Shown here piece after piece: positions 17,291 to 26,723 of a stretch of 64,000 nt of DNA. The position numbers and the translations under genes are program-made. Below the pieces are notes generated by a model. It worked only from the letters and a program-made list of their open reading frames with translations. It was not told the origin of the DNA and did no database searches. Origin of the DNA: Pararhizobium sp. YC-54 (GTDB lineage Bacteria > Pseudomonadota > Alphaproteobacteria > Rhizobiales > Rhizobiaceae). Location: positions 124,001-188,000 of the forward strand of contig NZ_JAOYTH010000012.1 of assembly GCF_025847205.1 (NCBI RefSeq), written 5' to 3'. Position 1 is the stretch's first letter; each line of letters opens with the position of its first letter.

Positions 17291-17959
17291 TCAGGATTTC
17301 CGCTTATCGGGAATGCGCGAGAAGGCCGCAAGGACGGTGCGCTCCGATTGGAAAAGATAGGCCTCCAGCGCGGCGGCGGCCTCCAGCGTCTCGCCGGCGT
17401 CAAGCTTTTCGACGATCGCGGCGTTCAGCTCGATATAGGGCGCGTGCAGAAGTTCGGGACTGTCAAGAAGGCCAAAACTCAAGCGCAGTTCCGCGGCGAT
17501 CTGACGATAGAACGTGTTGAGCCGCTCGCTGTCGGCGAGATCAACGATCGCCGCATGGAAGACCATATTGGCGCTGCCGACCGTTCCCCAATCGCGTCTG
17601 GCACCGGCGGCGCGCGCCTCTTCGACAGCGGCGCGCATGCGGCTGACAGCGGGATGCTTCGGATAGGCCTGCGCCACCGCCCGGCACTCGACGATGCGGC
17701 GCACGCGGTAGATATCGATGATCGAGGCCATGCTGGGGGTGGCAACGAAGACGCCACGATTCGGCTCGTGACGCAGCAGGCCTTCCTTGGTCAAAAGCCG
17801 GAATGCTTCGCGCAGCGAATTGCGGGAGACCTGCAGATCGGCGCTCAACCTGACTTCCGACAGGCGATGGCCGGGCTTGAGTTCGCCGGCGATCAGCTTG
17901 TTGCGGATCGCTTCCGCCAAGCGGGGCGCGAGTGCGGGTGTCGTGTCCTGCTCAGTCAT
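17291..17959 (-). CDS. GntR-family transcriptional regulator (FCD type)
   Basis: A 222-residue regulator with an N-terminal winged helix (IRNKLIAGELKPGHRLSEVRLSADLQVSRNSLREAFRLLTKEGLLRHEPNRGVFV) and a C-terminal FCD domain (FHAAIVDLADSERLN..., LNAAIVEKLDAGE). AAGGA lies six bases before the ATG. It is divergent from the pyroglutamate cluster and is the natural candidate for its regulator. Bacillus uses an IclR-type KipR in the equivalent place, so this would be a different regulator family doing the same job. Confidence 0.88.
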   Translation of the reverse strand: MTEQDTTPALAPRLAEAIRNKLIAGELKPGHRLSEVRLSADLQVSRNSLREAFRLLTKEGLLRHEPNRGVFVATPSMASIIDIYRVRRIVECRAVAQAYPKHPAVSRMRAAVEEARAAGARRDWGTVGSANMVFHAAIVDLADSERLNTFYRQIAAELRLSFGLLDSPELLHAPYIELNAAIVEKLDAGETLEAAAALEAYLFQSERTVLAAFSRIPDKRKS

Positions 17960-18369
17960 ACATGTCCTTCATTCGAAGCGAAAGCACCTCATGGTTGACC
18001 GATATCGTGGTTTTTGCCGCTTGGAAATGGGGTCTGCGCCGATCACGTGGATGGGAGTGATCCTGGCGTGTTCAGCGACCTGCCGGGACGACTGCGACTT
18101 CGGATTTTCGAGATCCACCTCTGCTATACTCGGTGCTGACCCGATCGACCGCCCCCGCGAAAAGGAACCTCAAAGCACATCAAAGAGACTGATTTGATTT
18201 CAGGCCAAATACTAAAAGCTCAACATTTCAACAATATGATGGAACGATAAAATAATAATCGTTGAACAATATTGACAGAATTGTGAAATGCGGCGACGTT
18301 GTGGCTGTCGATAAAATAGATGTGGTCAACCCGAGGGATTGAGGGCGTCCGCACATAAGGAGAGGGTTC
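17960..18369. promoter_or_regulatory. divergent promoter region with an inverted repeat
   Basis: This 410-base space between gntR and the NRAMP-like gene becomes AT-rich from about 18200. It contains AACGAT (18243-18248) and ATCGTT (18258-18263), perfect six-base arms nine bases apart, a plausible GntR-type operator. A TTGACA (18272-18277) follows, but I see no good -10 element at the right distance. No gene is supported in the GC-rich first half. Confidence 0.45.
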
Positions 18370-19641
18370 ATGGAACAGTCAGCTATTTCACCCGGCCGCG
18401 CGGCACCGGCAAGCGCTTTGCCGATGTCGGCCAAATCGCGGCGTGCCGCACTCGTCGCCGCAATCTTTCTGATGGCGACCTCCGCCATCGGCCCGGGTTT
18501 CATCACCCAGACGGCCACGTTCACAAGCCAGCTCGGAGCCGCCTTCGCTTTCGCGATTCTTGCCTCGATTCTCATCGACTTCATCGTGCAGCTGAACATC
18601 TGGCGGATCGTGACGCTCACCAAAATGCGTGCATCCGACATTGCCAATGCGGCCATTCCGGGCACCGGTTACCTGCTGGCCGTTCTCGTCATCGTCGGCG
18701 GCCTGTTCTTCAATATCGGCAATATCGGCGGCTCCGGCCTCGGACTCAACGCCATGCTCGGCCTCGATCCGAAATGGGGCGGCGCAATCAGCGCACTGAT
18801 CGCCATCGGTATCTTCAGCTCAAAGCGCGCAGGCGTTGCCATTGACCGCCTGATCGTCGTCGCAGGCGTGCTGATGATCCTTCTGACGCTGTATGTCGCG
18901 ATTGTCTCCGCTCCGCCGGTCGGCGATGCGCTGTTCCAGACCTTCCTTCCCTCCACCATCAATTTTGCCACGATCACTACAATCGTCGGCGGTACGGTCG
19001 GTGGCTACATCACCTATTCCGGCGCACATCGCCTGCTCGACAAGGGCACCGTCGGCATCGAGAACCTCGGCGCCGTCAACCGTGCCGCGTTGACTGGAAT
19101 CGCCGTCACCGGCCTGATGCGCTATGTGCTCTTCCTTGCCATTCTCGGCGTGGTCGCCAGCGGTGTCGTCATCGACGTGTCCGGCAAGGGTGCCAATCCG
19201 GCCGCACAGGCCTTCCAGGCAGCTGCGGGCGATGTCGGATACCGCATCTTCGGCGCAGTCCTGTGGTTTGCCGCCATCACCTCGGTGATCGGCGCCGCCT
19301 ACACCTCGGTGTCGTTCATCACTGTCTTCAAGAAGGACATCAGTGAGCGTGCGCGCAACATCGCAACCGTGATTTTCATCGCCGTGTCGCTGTTCTTCTA
19401 CGTGGTCATCACCACACCCCCGGCGCAGATGCTGGTCTTCGTTGGCGGCCTGAACGGTCTCATCCTGCCGATCGGCCTGTCGATCTTCATCTATGCTGCT
19501 TGGGCGCGTTCCGACCTGATGGCCGGTTACCGCTATCCGCGCTGGCTGCTGGTACTCGGTGTCCTGGCTTGCGCGCTCACCTGGTACATGGGCTACAAGT
19601 CGATCGGCCCGATTTTCGCCCTGCTGTCGCCGACCGCCTGA
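18370..19641 (+). CDS. NRAMP-like membrane transporter of the pyroglutamate cluster (YcsG type)
   Basis: A 423-residue inner-membrane protein with about eleven spans and the LeuT/NRAMP-type layout. Its position directly before pxpA matches ycsG in the Bacillus ycsFGI-kip cluster. The canonical metal motif DPGN in helix 1 is replaced by GPGF at residues 40-43, and no Met-Pro-His motif is visible in helix 6. This argues against Mn/Fe transport and for a small organic substrate such as 5-oxoproline. That substrate is inferred from context. AGGAG precedes the ATG. Confidence 0.82.
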   Translation: MEQSAISPGRAAPASALPMSAKSRRAALVAAIFLMATSAIGPGFITQTATFTSQLGAAFAFAILASILIDFIVQLNIWRIVTLTKMRASDIANAAIPGTGYLLAVLVIVGGLFFNIGNIGGSGLGLNAMLGLDPKWGGAISALIAIGIFSSKRAGVAIDRLIVVAGVLMILLTLYVAIVSAPPVGDALFQTFLPSTINFATITTIVGGTVGGYITYSGAHRLLDKGTVGIENLGAVNRAALTGIAVTGLMRYVLFLAILGVVASGVVIDVSGKGANPAAQAFQAAAGDVGYRIFGAVLWFAAITSVIGAAYTSVSFITVFKKDISERARNIATVIFIAVSLFFYVVITTPPAQMLVFVGGLNGLILPIGLSIFIYAAWARSDLMAGYRYPRWLLVLGVLACALTWYMGYKSIGPIFALLSPTA

Positions 19642-19653
19642 GGAGGATAGAAC

Positions 19654-20418
19654 ATGACTGCCATCGATCTGAACAGCGATCTCGGTGAAAGCTATGGCGC
19701 CTGGCGCATGGGCGACGACGAAACGATGCTCGGCGTCGTTTCCAGCGCCAATGTCGCCTGCGGTTTCCATGCCGGCGACCCTGCCGGCATCTGGAAGACG
19801 GTCGAGGCGGCTGCTGAGAAAGGCGTTTCGATCGGAGCGCATGTGTCCTATCCCGATCGCGTCGGCTTCGGCCGGCGCGACATGGATGTGACGCGCGGCG
19901 AACTCATCGCCGACGTCATCTACCAGATCGGCGCGCTGAAGGGCATGGCAGCGGCCGCCGGAGTGACCGTCGGTTATGTCAAGCCGCATGGCGCGCTCTA
20001 CAACCGCATCGCCCATGACCCCAAACAGGGACAGGCGGTGATCGACGCCATCAAGGCGATCGACCCCTCGCTGGTGCTGATGGGCCTTGCCAATGCCCCG
20101 ATCCTCAAGCTGGCACAGGCGTCGGGCCTCAAGACCGTCGCCGAAGCCTTTGCCGACCGCGCCTATACGCCGGACGGACAACTCGTTTCGCGCCGCGAAC
20201 CGGGCGCCGTGCTGCACGATCCACAACTCATCGCCCGCCGCATGCTGCAGCTTGCCCGCCAAGGGACCCTGGAGGCCATCGACGGCTCGACCATCAAGAT
20301 CGACGCGCAATCGATATGCGTGCACGGCGACAGCCCGGGTGCCGTTGCCATCGCGCAGGAAATCCGCCGCGCCTTCGAGGCCGACGGCATCACCGTCCGG
20401 TCGTTTCTGCCGGCCTGA
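19654..20418 (+). CDS. pxpA: 5-oxoprolinase subunit A (LamB/YcsF family)
   Basis: A 254-residue protein with the family start [19 protein letters not shown], followed by [30 protein letters not shown] and VKPHGALYN. With PxpB and PxpC it forms the prokaryotic ATP-dependent 5-oxoprolinase that opens pyroglutamate to glutamate. The length matches the family. AGGAGG precedes the ATG and the gap to the transporter gene is 12 bases, so it is cotranscribed. Confidence 0.95.
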   Translation: MTAIDLNSDLGESYGAWRMGDDETMLGVVSSANVACGFHAGDPAGIWKTVEAAAEKGVSIGAHVSYPDRVGFGRRDMDVTRGELIADVIYQIGALKGMAAAAGVTVGYVKPHGALYNRIAHDPKQGQAVIDAIKAIDPSLVLMGLANAPILKLAQASGLKTVAEAFADRAYTPDGQLVSRREPGAVLHDPQLIARRMLQLARQGTLEAIDGSTIKIDAQSICVHGDSPGAVAIAQEIRRAFEADGITVRSFLPA

Positions 20419-20440
20419 CGGACATTCTGGGAGGAATGCA

Positions 20441-21247
20441 ATGACCGCGATAGACCATCTGCGCCATGTGAATACCGAACAGGCGCGCATCGCCCGCGAA
20501 CGCTACCGCTCCGGCAGCGTTGAACCGACGTCCGGCGTCGCCCCCGGTTTTACCCAGGCCAACATGATCGTTTTGCCGCGCGACTGGGCCTTCGATTTCC
20601 TGCTCTATGCGCAGCGCAATCCAAAGGCCTGCCCGGTCCTCGATGTCTCCGATCCCGGCTCGCACGCCACTTTGCTGGCGCCTGGCGCCGATCTGCGCAC
20701 CGACCTGCCGCTCTACCGCATCTGGCGCGATGGCAAGCTGGCCGAGGAGACTACGGATGCGCGTGCCGCCTGGACCGAGCATCCCGATCTCGTCAGCTTT
20801 CTGATCGGCTGCAGCTTCACCTTCGAGACGCCGATGGCGGAAGCCGGCATCGAGATCCGCCACATCACCGACAAGTCCAACGTGCCGATGTACCTGACCA
20901 ACAAGCCGTGCCGTCCGGCAGGACGTCTGCACGGCAACATGGTCGTGTCGATGCGGCCGATCCCCGCCTCGCGCGTTGCCGATGCGGCGATGATTTCCGG
21001 CCGCTTCCCGGCCGTGCACGGCGCGCCCGTGCATGTCGGCGCCCCGGAAGAGATTGGCATCAGGGATCTCTCCAAGCCGGAATTCGGCGATCCGGTGCGT
21101 ATCGACCCCGGCGAAATCCCCGTCTTCTGGGCCTGCGGCGTCACCCCGCAGGCAGCCGTGATGGCGTCCGGCGTGCCTTTTGCCATTACCCATGCACCGG
21201 GTCATATGTTCATCACCGATATTCCCGATTCCGCTTATCACGCCTGA
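20441..21247 (+). CDS. YcsI/DUF1445 family protein (D-glutamate cyclase family)
   Basis: A 268-residue cytoplasmic protein. [57 protein letters not shown] and [11 protein letters not shown] are typical of the YcsI group. The family is linked to D-glutamate cyclase, which makes 5-oxo-D-proline from D-glutamate. Placed between pxpA and pxpBC, it could feed 5-oxo-D-proline into the same pathway; that link is inference. GGGAGG precedes the ATG at 20441. The frame is open further upstream, but that part overlaps pxpA and is not coding. Confidence 0.88.
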   Translation: MTAIDHLRHVNTEQARIARERYRSGSVEPTSGVAPGFTQANMIVLPRDWAFDFLLYAQRNPKACPVLDVSDPGSHATLLAPGADLRTDLPLYRIWRDGKLAEETTDARAAWTEHPDLVSFLIGCSFTFETPMAEAGIEIRHITDKSNVPMYLTNKPCRPAGRLHGNMVVSMRPIPASRVADAAMISGRFPAVHGAPVHVGAPEEIGIRDLSKPEFGDPVRIDPGEIPVFWACGVTPQAAVMASGVPFAITHAPGHMFITDIPDSAYHA

Positions 21248-21254
21248 GGTTCCG

Positions 21255-22856
21255 ATGCGTTTCCTGCCCGTCAGCCTGACAGTCATGCTTGTCGAACTTG
21301 CCGATCTCGACGAGACACTGGCGCTGTTTGCCTCGCTCGAAGCCGACCCGGTCGATGGCGTCGAAGACATGGTGCCTGCCGCCCGCACCCTGATGATCCG
21401 TTTCCGGCCGGAAAAGCTGACGGCTGAACGGCTTGCCGGTGCAATCACGACCCGCGACCTCTCCGCCCGCATCGCGCCATCAGACAAATGTATCGAAATC
21501 CCCGTCCGTTATGACGGCGAGGATCTGGGCGACGTGGCAGACCTCACCGGCCTGCCGGTCGAGGAGATCATCCGCCGCCACACCGAAAGCGAATTCACCG
21601 TTGCCTTCTGTGGCTTTGCGCCCGGCTTCGGCTATCTCGTCGGTGGCGATCCGGCCCTGCAGGTGCCACGCCGCCAGAGCCCGCGCACAAGGATACCCGC
21701 CGGTTCCGTCGCGCTGGCCGGTGCCTTTTCCGGCGTCTACCCTCAGGCAAGTCCCGGCGGCTGGCAGATTATCGGCACGACGCCGGAAAAAATGTGGGAC
21801 CTCTCGCGCGATCCGCCGGCACTCTTCCAGCCGGGTTACCGGGTGCGTTTCTTCGATCTGGCGAATAAAAGCGTGGCCGTTGTTCAAGGCACCGCGATCG
21901 GTTCTGAGGTCCAGGCCGCCGATGCAGCCCCGGATGCCGTGACACTGAAAATTCTTTCGGCCCCCATGCCGGCGCTGTTTCAGGATCTCGGCCGGTTCGG
22001 CCAGACCGGTCAGGGCGTCTCGGCCTCCGGCGCGCTCGATCGCGGCGCCTTGAAGGCCGCCAACCGCGTCGTCGGCAATCCCGTGAATTTCCCCTGCCTC
22101 GAAATCACCCTGGGCGGTTTCTCCTTCGAGATCACCGACCGCGCCGTCCTTGGCATCACCGGCGCCCCTTGTCCTATCCAAGTGCGCGATGCATCGGGTC
22201 GCGTACAGACGGCCGAAACCTACCAGCCGATTTCGCTGGAACCCGGCGATGTCGTCACCCTCGGCCATGCGCCCAAGGGCATGCGCAGCTATCTCGCCCT
22301 GCGTGGCGGTTTTGCCGTCAAGCCTGTGCTCGGCAGTGCCGCCACTGATACTCTGGCGGTCGTCGGTCCAGATCCGGTATCGACCGGCACTGTATTGACC
22401 ATAGAGCCCGAAACGAAGGGTCTGGCGCCCGTCTCGCTCACCGAGGCCCCGGCCTTCGATCATCCGGCATCCGGCGAGACGGTCACGCTTGACGTGGTGA
22501 TGGGGCCGCGCAGCGACTGGTTTACGAAGGCCGGTATCGCAACGCTGTCCGGGCAGCTCTGGCAGATCACGCCGCAGTCCAACCGCGTTGGCATCCGTCT
22601 TTCCGGCGACGTGCCGCTCGAGCGCAAGGACAAGGCGGAACTGCCGAGTGAAGGCACGGCAACCGGCGCCATCCAGGTGCCGCATAGCGGCCAGCCGGTG
22701 CTGTTTCTCGCCGACCATCCGCTGACCGGCGGCTATCCGGTGATCGGCACCGTCGCCGAGTATCATCTCGATCTCGCCGGGCAGATCCCGGTCAATGCAA
22801 AGATCCGTTTCCGGCCCGTGACGGCGTTTACCGATATCAAGCCAACCATAGCCTGA
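21255..22856 (+). CDS. pxpBC: fused 5-oxoprolinase subunits B and C (KipI-KipA fusion)
   Basis: A 533-residue protein joining two normally separate subunits. The first ~215 residues are PxpB/KipI (AHS1), with [14 protein letters not shown] and [23 protein letters not shown]. From about residue 228 PxpC/KipA (AHS2) begins ([22 protein letters not shown]), with GPRSDWFT near residue 417 and [11 protein letters not shown] near the end. The same AHS1-AHS2 pair is the carboxyltransferase part of urea carboxylase, notable because the next gene is a biotin carboxylase-BCCP fusion. The start at 21255 lies seven bases after the previous gene. Confidence 0.93.
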   Translation: MRFLPVSLTVMLVELADLDETLALFASLEADPVDGVEDMVPAARTLMIRFRPEKLTAERLAGAITTRDLSARIAPSDKCIEIPVRYDGEDLGDVADLTGLPVEEIIRRHTESEFTVAFCGFAPGFGYLVGGDPALQVPRRQSPRTRIPAGSVALAGAFSGVYPQASPGGWQIIGTTPEKMWDLSRDPPALFQPGYRVRFFDLANKSVAVVQGTAIGSEVQAADAAPDAVTLKILSAPMPALFQDLGRFGQTGQGVSASGALDRGALKAANRVVGNPVNFPCLEITLGGFSFEITDRAVLGITGAPCPIQVRDASGRVQTAETYQPISLEPGDVVTLGHAPKGMRSYLALRGGFAVKPVLGSAATDTLAVVGPDPVSTGTVLTIEPETKGLAPVSLTEAPAFDHPASGETVTLDVVMGPRSDWFTKAGIATLSGQLWQITPQSNRVGIRLSGDVPLERKDKAELPSEGTATGAIQVPHSGQPVLFLADHPLTGGYPVIGTVAEYHLDLAGQIPVNAKIRFRPVTAFTDIKPTIA

Positions 22857-22899
22857 CTTCGCCACGCTCGGCCGACGAAAGACAATGAGGATAGACCCC

Positions 22900-24630
22900 A
22901 TGAAAAAAGTGCTGATTGCCAATCGTGGCGAAATCGCCGTCCGCATCATCCGCGCCTGCCGCGATTACGGCATCGGCTCGGTTGCGGTCTATGCCGATCC
23001 GGACATGGATGCACTGTTCGTCCAGCTGGCCGACGAAGCCTATGGGCTATCCGGCAGCCGGCCGGCGGAAACCTATCTCGATATCGAAAAGCTGATCGGC
23101 ATCGCCAGGCGCTGCGGCGCCGACGCCGTGCATCCGGGCTATGGCTTCCTGTCGGAGCGGGCGGAATTCGCCCGCGCCGTCATCGATGCCGGCCTGATCT
23201 GGATCGGCCCCGATCCGCATGTCATCGAAGCCCTCGGTGACAAGGTCCAGGCGCGGCGGATCGCCACCAGCGTCGGCGCCCCTTTGGTTGCCGGCAGCGA
23301 CGGCCCGGTCGAGACCTCAGCGGAAGTTGTCGCCTTTGCCGAACAGCATGGCCTGCCAGTTGCAATCAAGGCGGCCCATGGCGGCGGCGGCCGCGGCCTG
23401 AAGGTCGCCTGGAAGATGGAGGACGTGGCCGATCTCTACGAATCGGCCGTGCGCGAGGCAAAAGCCGCCTTCGGCCGGGGCGAATGTTTCCTCGAACGCT
23501 TCCTCGACCGGCCGCGCCATATCGAGGCACAGGTTCTGGCAGACAAGCACGGCAATGTTCTGGTGCTCGGCACCCGCGACTGCTCGCTTCAGCGCCGCAA
23601 CCAGAAGCTCGTCGAGGAGGCGCCGGCACCTTTCCTCTCCGATGCCCAGCGGCATGAAATCCATGATGCGGCCAAGCGGATTTGCGCCGCCGCCGGCTAT
23701 TCCGGCGCCGGAACGGTCGAGTTCCTGCTCGGCGTCGATGGCACGATCTCGTTCCTCGAGGTCAATACCCGCCTGCAGGTCGAGCATCCCGTCACCGAAG
23801 AGACAACCGGCATCGACCTGGTCATCGAACAATTCCGCATCGCCGACGGCCTGCCGCTCCTGGTCACCGACACGCCGGCCCCGCGTGGCCACTCGATCGA
23901 ATTCCGCATCAATGCCGAGGATCCCGGCCGCGGTTTCCTGCCGACGCCGGGCACCATTACCGCATTCGAAGCCCCGTCCGGCCCCGGCATCCGCCTTGAC
24001 AGCGGCGTCGTCTCCGGCTCGACCATTCCCGGTACGTTCGATTCCCTGATGGCCAAGCTGATCGTCACCGGTGCCACCCGCGAACAGGCACTGACCCGCG
24101 CTCGCCGGGCGCTCAAGGAGTTCAAGATCGAAGGCGTGGCAACGGTCCTGCCGTTCCACCGCGCCGCGATGGAGGCCGCTGATTTTATCGGGAAGGACGG
24201 GTTCAAGGTTCATACACGCTGGATCGAAACCGATTTCGCCGACCGCCTGCAGACAGAAGCCCGGCCCCATCCGGCCGCCGATGCATCGCTCATCCGCACC
24301 CATGTCGAGATCGACGGGAAACGCCACGCGCTGGGCATTCCAGCCGCGCTGCTGGCAGGTCTCGGCGGCCTGAAAGCCCAAGCCGCCGCCAATCCGGCGA
24401 ACGCAGAGAGGGCAGAGGACGCCTCCACTGTGACGGCCCCCATTTCCGGTACGCTGCAAGCCTGGAAATGCAACGATGGCGATGCCGTCGAAGAAGGAGA
24501 CCTGATCGCCGTCATGGAGGCGATGAAGATGGAAACGCAGATTCTCTCTGCCCGGTCCGGCCGATTGCGGATCAAGGCTGCGGAGGGCGCCTATGTGAAT
24601 GCCGGATCGGCCCTTGCCCACATCGAGTAG
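22900..24630 (+). CDS. biotin carboxylase fused to biotin carboxyl carrier domain
   Basis: A 576-residue protein. Residues 1-~445 are a biotin carboxylase with start [19 protein letters not shown], the ATP-grasp glycine loop [13 protein letters not shown], and [14 protein letters not shown] with catalytic Glu/Arg. After a linker, residues ~505-576 are a biotinyl domain with EAMKMETQ; Lys543 should carry biotin. GAGG about ten bases upstream favours the ATG at 22900 over the one at 22885. It resembles the A subunit of acyl-CoA carboxylases, but no acyl-CoA carboxyltransferase is nearby. The likely partner is PxpBC encoded just upstream. Confidence 0.92.
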   Translation: MKKVLIANRGEIAVRIIRACRDYGIGSVAVYADPDMDALFVQLADEAYGLSGSRPAETYLDIEKLIGIARRCGADAVHPGYGFLSERAEFARAVIDAGLIWIGPDPHVIEALGDKVQARRIATSVGAPLVAGSDGPVETSAEVVAFAEQHGLPVAIKAAHGGGGRGLKVAWKMEDVADLYESAVREAKAAFGRGECFLERFLDRPRHIEAQVLADKHGNVLVLGTRDCSLQRRNQKLVEEAPAPFLSDAQRHEIHDAAKRICAAAGYSGAGTVEFLLGVDGTISFLEVNTRLQVEHPVTEETTGIDLVIEQFRIADGLPLLVTDTPAPRGHSIEFRINAEDPGRGFLPTPGTITAFEAPSGPGIRLDSGVVSGSTIPGTFDSLMAKLIVTGATREQALTRARRALKEFKIEGVATVLPFHRAAMEAADFIGKDGFKVHTRWIETDFADRLQTEARPHPAADASLIRTHVEIDGKRHALGIPAALLAGLGGLKAQAAANPANAERAEDASTVTAPISGTLQAWKCNDGDAVEEGDLIAVMEAMKMETQILSARSGRLRIKAAEGAYVNAGSALAHIE

Positions 24631-24756
24631 CGGCGGGCCACCTTAACCAAGCATTTACCATGATGCGCGTTACCGGTGGAACAGCAGTTTCCGCGCCGCA
24701 CAATAGCCTGATCCCAGTTTTCAAAGCGTTGCAGTTGCTCGCGAAGGGATTGGGAT

Positions 24757-24918
24757 ATGACCACCGACAAAGGAATTACGCTCGCCGTCATCGCATTCAC
24801 GGTCGTGGCAATGTTGACGCTGAACTTTGCGATGACCCGTTATGGCACGCCGGACACAAAGGATGGCGTGCCGGGGGATGGCGTGTCTGGTGAAATCACG
24901 TCCTCGATACCGAAATGA
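24757..24918 (+). CDS. small single-span membrane protein
   Basis: A 53-residue frame: MTTDKGITLAVIAFTVVAMLT starts one hydrophobic segment (about residues 7-24), followed by a short polar tail ending SSIPK. AAGGGA lies upstream of the ATG. I know no family for it. It is 126 bases after the biotin carboxylase gene and is probably separate from that operon. The evidence is the ribosome binding site, the clear span and host-like codons. Confidence 0.5.
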   Translation: MTTDKGITLAVIAFTVVAMLTLNFAMTRYGTPDTKDGVPGDGVSGEITSSIPK

Positions 24919-25026
24919 TCCTCTGCTCCTGCCTGGTGCCGCCGCCGATCGTCACCGGTTTGCACGATGCCGATGTGCACGGAACTTTCTTCGCTCCATC
25001 GTGTTATCGCCGCAAAGGAGAACGCG

Positions 25027-25095
25027 ATGGAAGACAACGGTCTACCCCTTGGCCTGACAAGTCCGGCGATCAGCATTGCTGGTGACCGGCCATGA
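25027..25095 (+). CDS. 22-codon leader ORF coupled to the next gene
   Basis: A short frame starting MEDNGLPLGLTS with a strong ribosome binding site (AAAGGAG, six bases before the ATG). Its stop overlaps the next ATG as ATGA, so ribosomes finishing here can re-start on the following membrane peptide, which has no good site of its own. It may be only a translational leader. Confidence 0.4.
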   Translation: MEDNGLPLGLTSPAISIAGDRP

Positions 25096-25250
25096 CCGCC
25101 CGTGATGTTTTGCTTGTGATGATCACAGCGTTCTTTTTCACCGCACTGCTGCTCATACACAACGGGTTCTATCGTTCCGTTTCGACCGGTGCCGTCGAGC
25201 CGACGGTCCAGGCCGATATTGGGGCGCGACCGTATGCGCGGCCGTATTAA
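25092..25250 (+). CDS. small single-span membrane protein
   Basis: A 52-residue protein: MTARDVLLVMITAFFFTALLL contains one strong hydrophobic helix, followed by a tail with two PY pairs (RPYARPY) at the C terminus. It is translationally coupled to the 22-codon ORF through an ATGA overlap. No family is recognised. It converges on the amidohydrolase gene 33 bases away. Confidence 0.45.
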   Translation: MTARDVLLVMITAFFFTALLLIHNGFYRSVSTGAVEPTVQADIGARPYARPY

Positions 25251-25283
25251 TGAGTCCATCTTGGAACTTTGCCCCGCCAATTC

Positions 25284-26723
25284 TCAGATGGCCGGCAGAG
25301 ACCGTTTTGCCAATACGCTGCTCGGTCGCCCGACGGGATCATTGGCTTGCAGGCGCCTGATCGCAAAATCCTGCGCCTCTTGCAGTTCGACCAGAGCGCC
25401 ATCGTAATCGAGATGAACCGGCTTGCCGCCTTCTACCACCGGACGGCCATCCACATAGACCGCATCGATGGCCCGTTCGGCTGCGCAATGCAGCAGGTTG
25501 CGCAAGGGGTCGTAGACCGGCTGCATCGCAGCGTGCTTGAGATCGACCAGCAGGAAATCAGCCTTGGCGCCCGGCGTTACCCGGCCGATGTCGCGGCGGC
25601 CAAGGGCCCGCGCCCCGGCAAGCGTGGCTGCTTCGAACACGTCGGCCGTGCCGACATCGAAGACCGAGCGGCCGGCAATGCGGGCGCAGATCATCGCCTG
25701 GCGCATTTCTTCCAGCATGTTGAAAGGATAGCTGTCGGTTCCGAGCGCCACATTGACGCCGCGGCGGCGGTAGCGGCCGAGTGATTGCAACACCATGCCG
25801 CTGCGCGAGAAGGTGACCGGGCAGTGCGCGACCGTAGCGCCACGCTCGGCAAGCAGGCCAAGATCGATATCGGTTCGCTGCCGGGTCCAGGAATGACTGT
25901 CAACGAAGATGCAATGGCCGATGATCAGGTCTTTGCCCAGCACCCCGAGCTTTTCGAGATACTGGACTGCCGTCAGGCCCGTCCGGCGCATCAGTTCCTC
26001 ATGCTCGGCCATCGTCTGCGCCGCATGCACGGTGATGGGCGCGTTCCTGTTTCGGGCAGCCTCGGCTGCCGCCTGCAAAAGGCCGGCGGAGCAGGTCTCG
26101 ACCTGCGAGGGAGAGACAATACCGCTGAGCCTGCCGGATGGATGGGCGCGCGCTGTATCGACAACCTCGAGCGCCCGGGCGAAAGCCTCGTATCCCCTGC
26201 CCTTGTCCCAGACGAGATCGAGGCGGCGGCTGTCTTCGACATGCCAGGCGGCCTCCCTGAAGCCGGGCGCGACATAGGCGCGCGCGCCGCTCTTTGCCAA
26301 GGTCGGCAGCCACGCGTCATGCGGGCCGGCAATATCGACAAGGGTCGTGACGCCGCTGCGCATAAGATCCCCCAGCATCACCGTCAAGGATGCCTCGACC
26401 GCGCTGTCACTGATCTCGATCAGGTTTGAATATTCATAAAGCGCGTTGCCCCACAGAGCAGCGGTGCCCTCATCTTCGAACAGGCTCTTGGAGATCGGCT
26501 CTTCCCCGGAATGGCAATGCACGTTGACGAAACCGGGCAGCACCATCCGGTCCTTGCCGGATATCTCGTCAGCGAACGCACCGTCATAGCGGCCGCCGAC
26601 CTGGATGAAACCACTGGCATCGAAGGCGATGTCGCCATCGGAAAGATAGGCGTGCCCCTGCCGGTTCTCGTCATAGCCGACGATCGTGCTTGCCTTGCGG
26701 ATGACATGGATGTCGCTAGCCAT
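25284..26723 (-). CDS. amidohydrolase superfamily deaminase/chlorohydrolase (TrzN/AtzB/MtaD-like)
   Basis: A 479-residue metal-dependent hydrolase. The first metal motif is HCHSGEE in VLPGFVNVHCHSGEEP, followed by the histidine in ITVHAAQTMAEHEEL, IIGHCIFVD, and the catalytic Asp in ALGTDSYPFNMLEEMR. C-terminal GAKADFLLVDL is typical of the cytosine-deaminase-like branch. It should deaminate or hydrolyse a nitrogen heterocycle or similar compound. The ATG at 26723 overlaps the permease end by eight bases, so it is the last gene of the Aap-like operon and occupies the place where an ATPase gene (aapP) would be expected. Confidence 0.87.
   Translation of the reverse strand: MASDIHVIRKASTIVGYDENRQGHAYLSDGDIAFDASGFIQVGGRYDGAFADEISGKDRMVLPGFVNVHCHSGEEPISKSLFEDEGTAALWGNALYEYSNLIEISDSAVEASLTVMLGDLMRSGVTTLVDIAGPHDAWLPTLAKSGARAYVAPGFREAAWHVEDSRRLDLVWDKGRGYEAFARALEVVDTARAHPSGRLSGIVSPSQVETCSAGLLQAAAEAARNRNAPITVHAAQTMAEHEELMRRTGLTAVQYLEKLGVLGKDLIIGHCIFVDSHSWTRQRTDIDLGLLAERGATVAHCPVTFSRSGMVLQSLGRYRRRGVNVALGTDSYPFNMLEEMRQAMICARIAGRSVFDVGTADVFEAATLAGARALGRRDIGRVTPGAKADFLLVDLKHAAMQPVYDPLRNLLHCAAERAIDAVYVDGRPVVEGGKPVHLDYDGALVELQEAQDFAIRRLQANDPVGRPSSVLAKRSLPAI

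Noticed and set aside
18820..20490. A 556-codon minus-strand frame opposite the NRAMP-like gene and pxpA
   Set aside because: Antisense to two well-supported genes and without recognisable domains.
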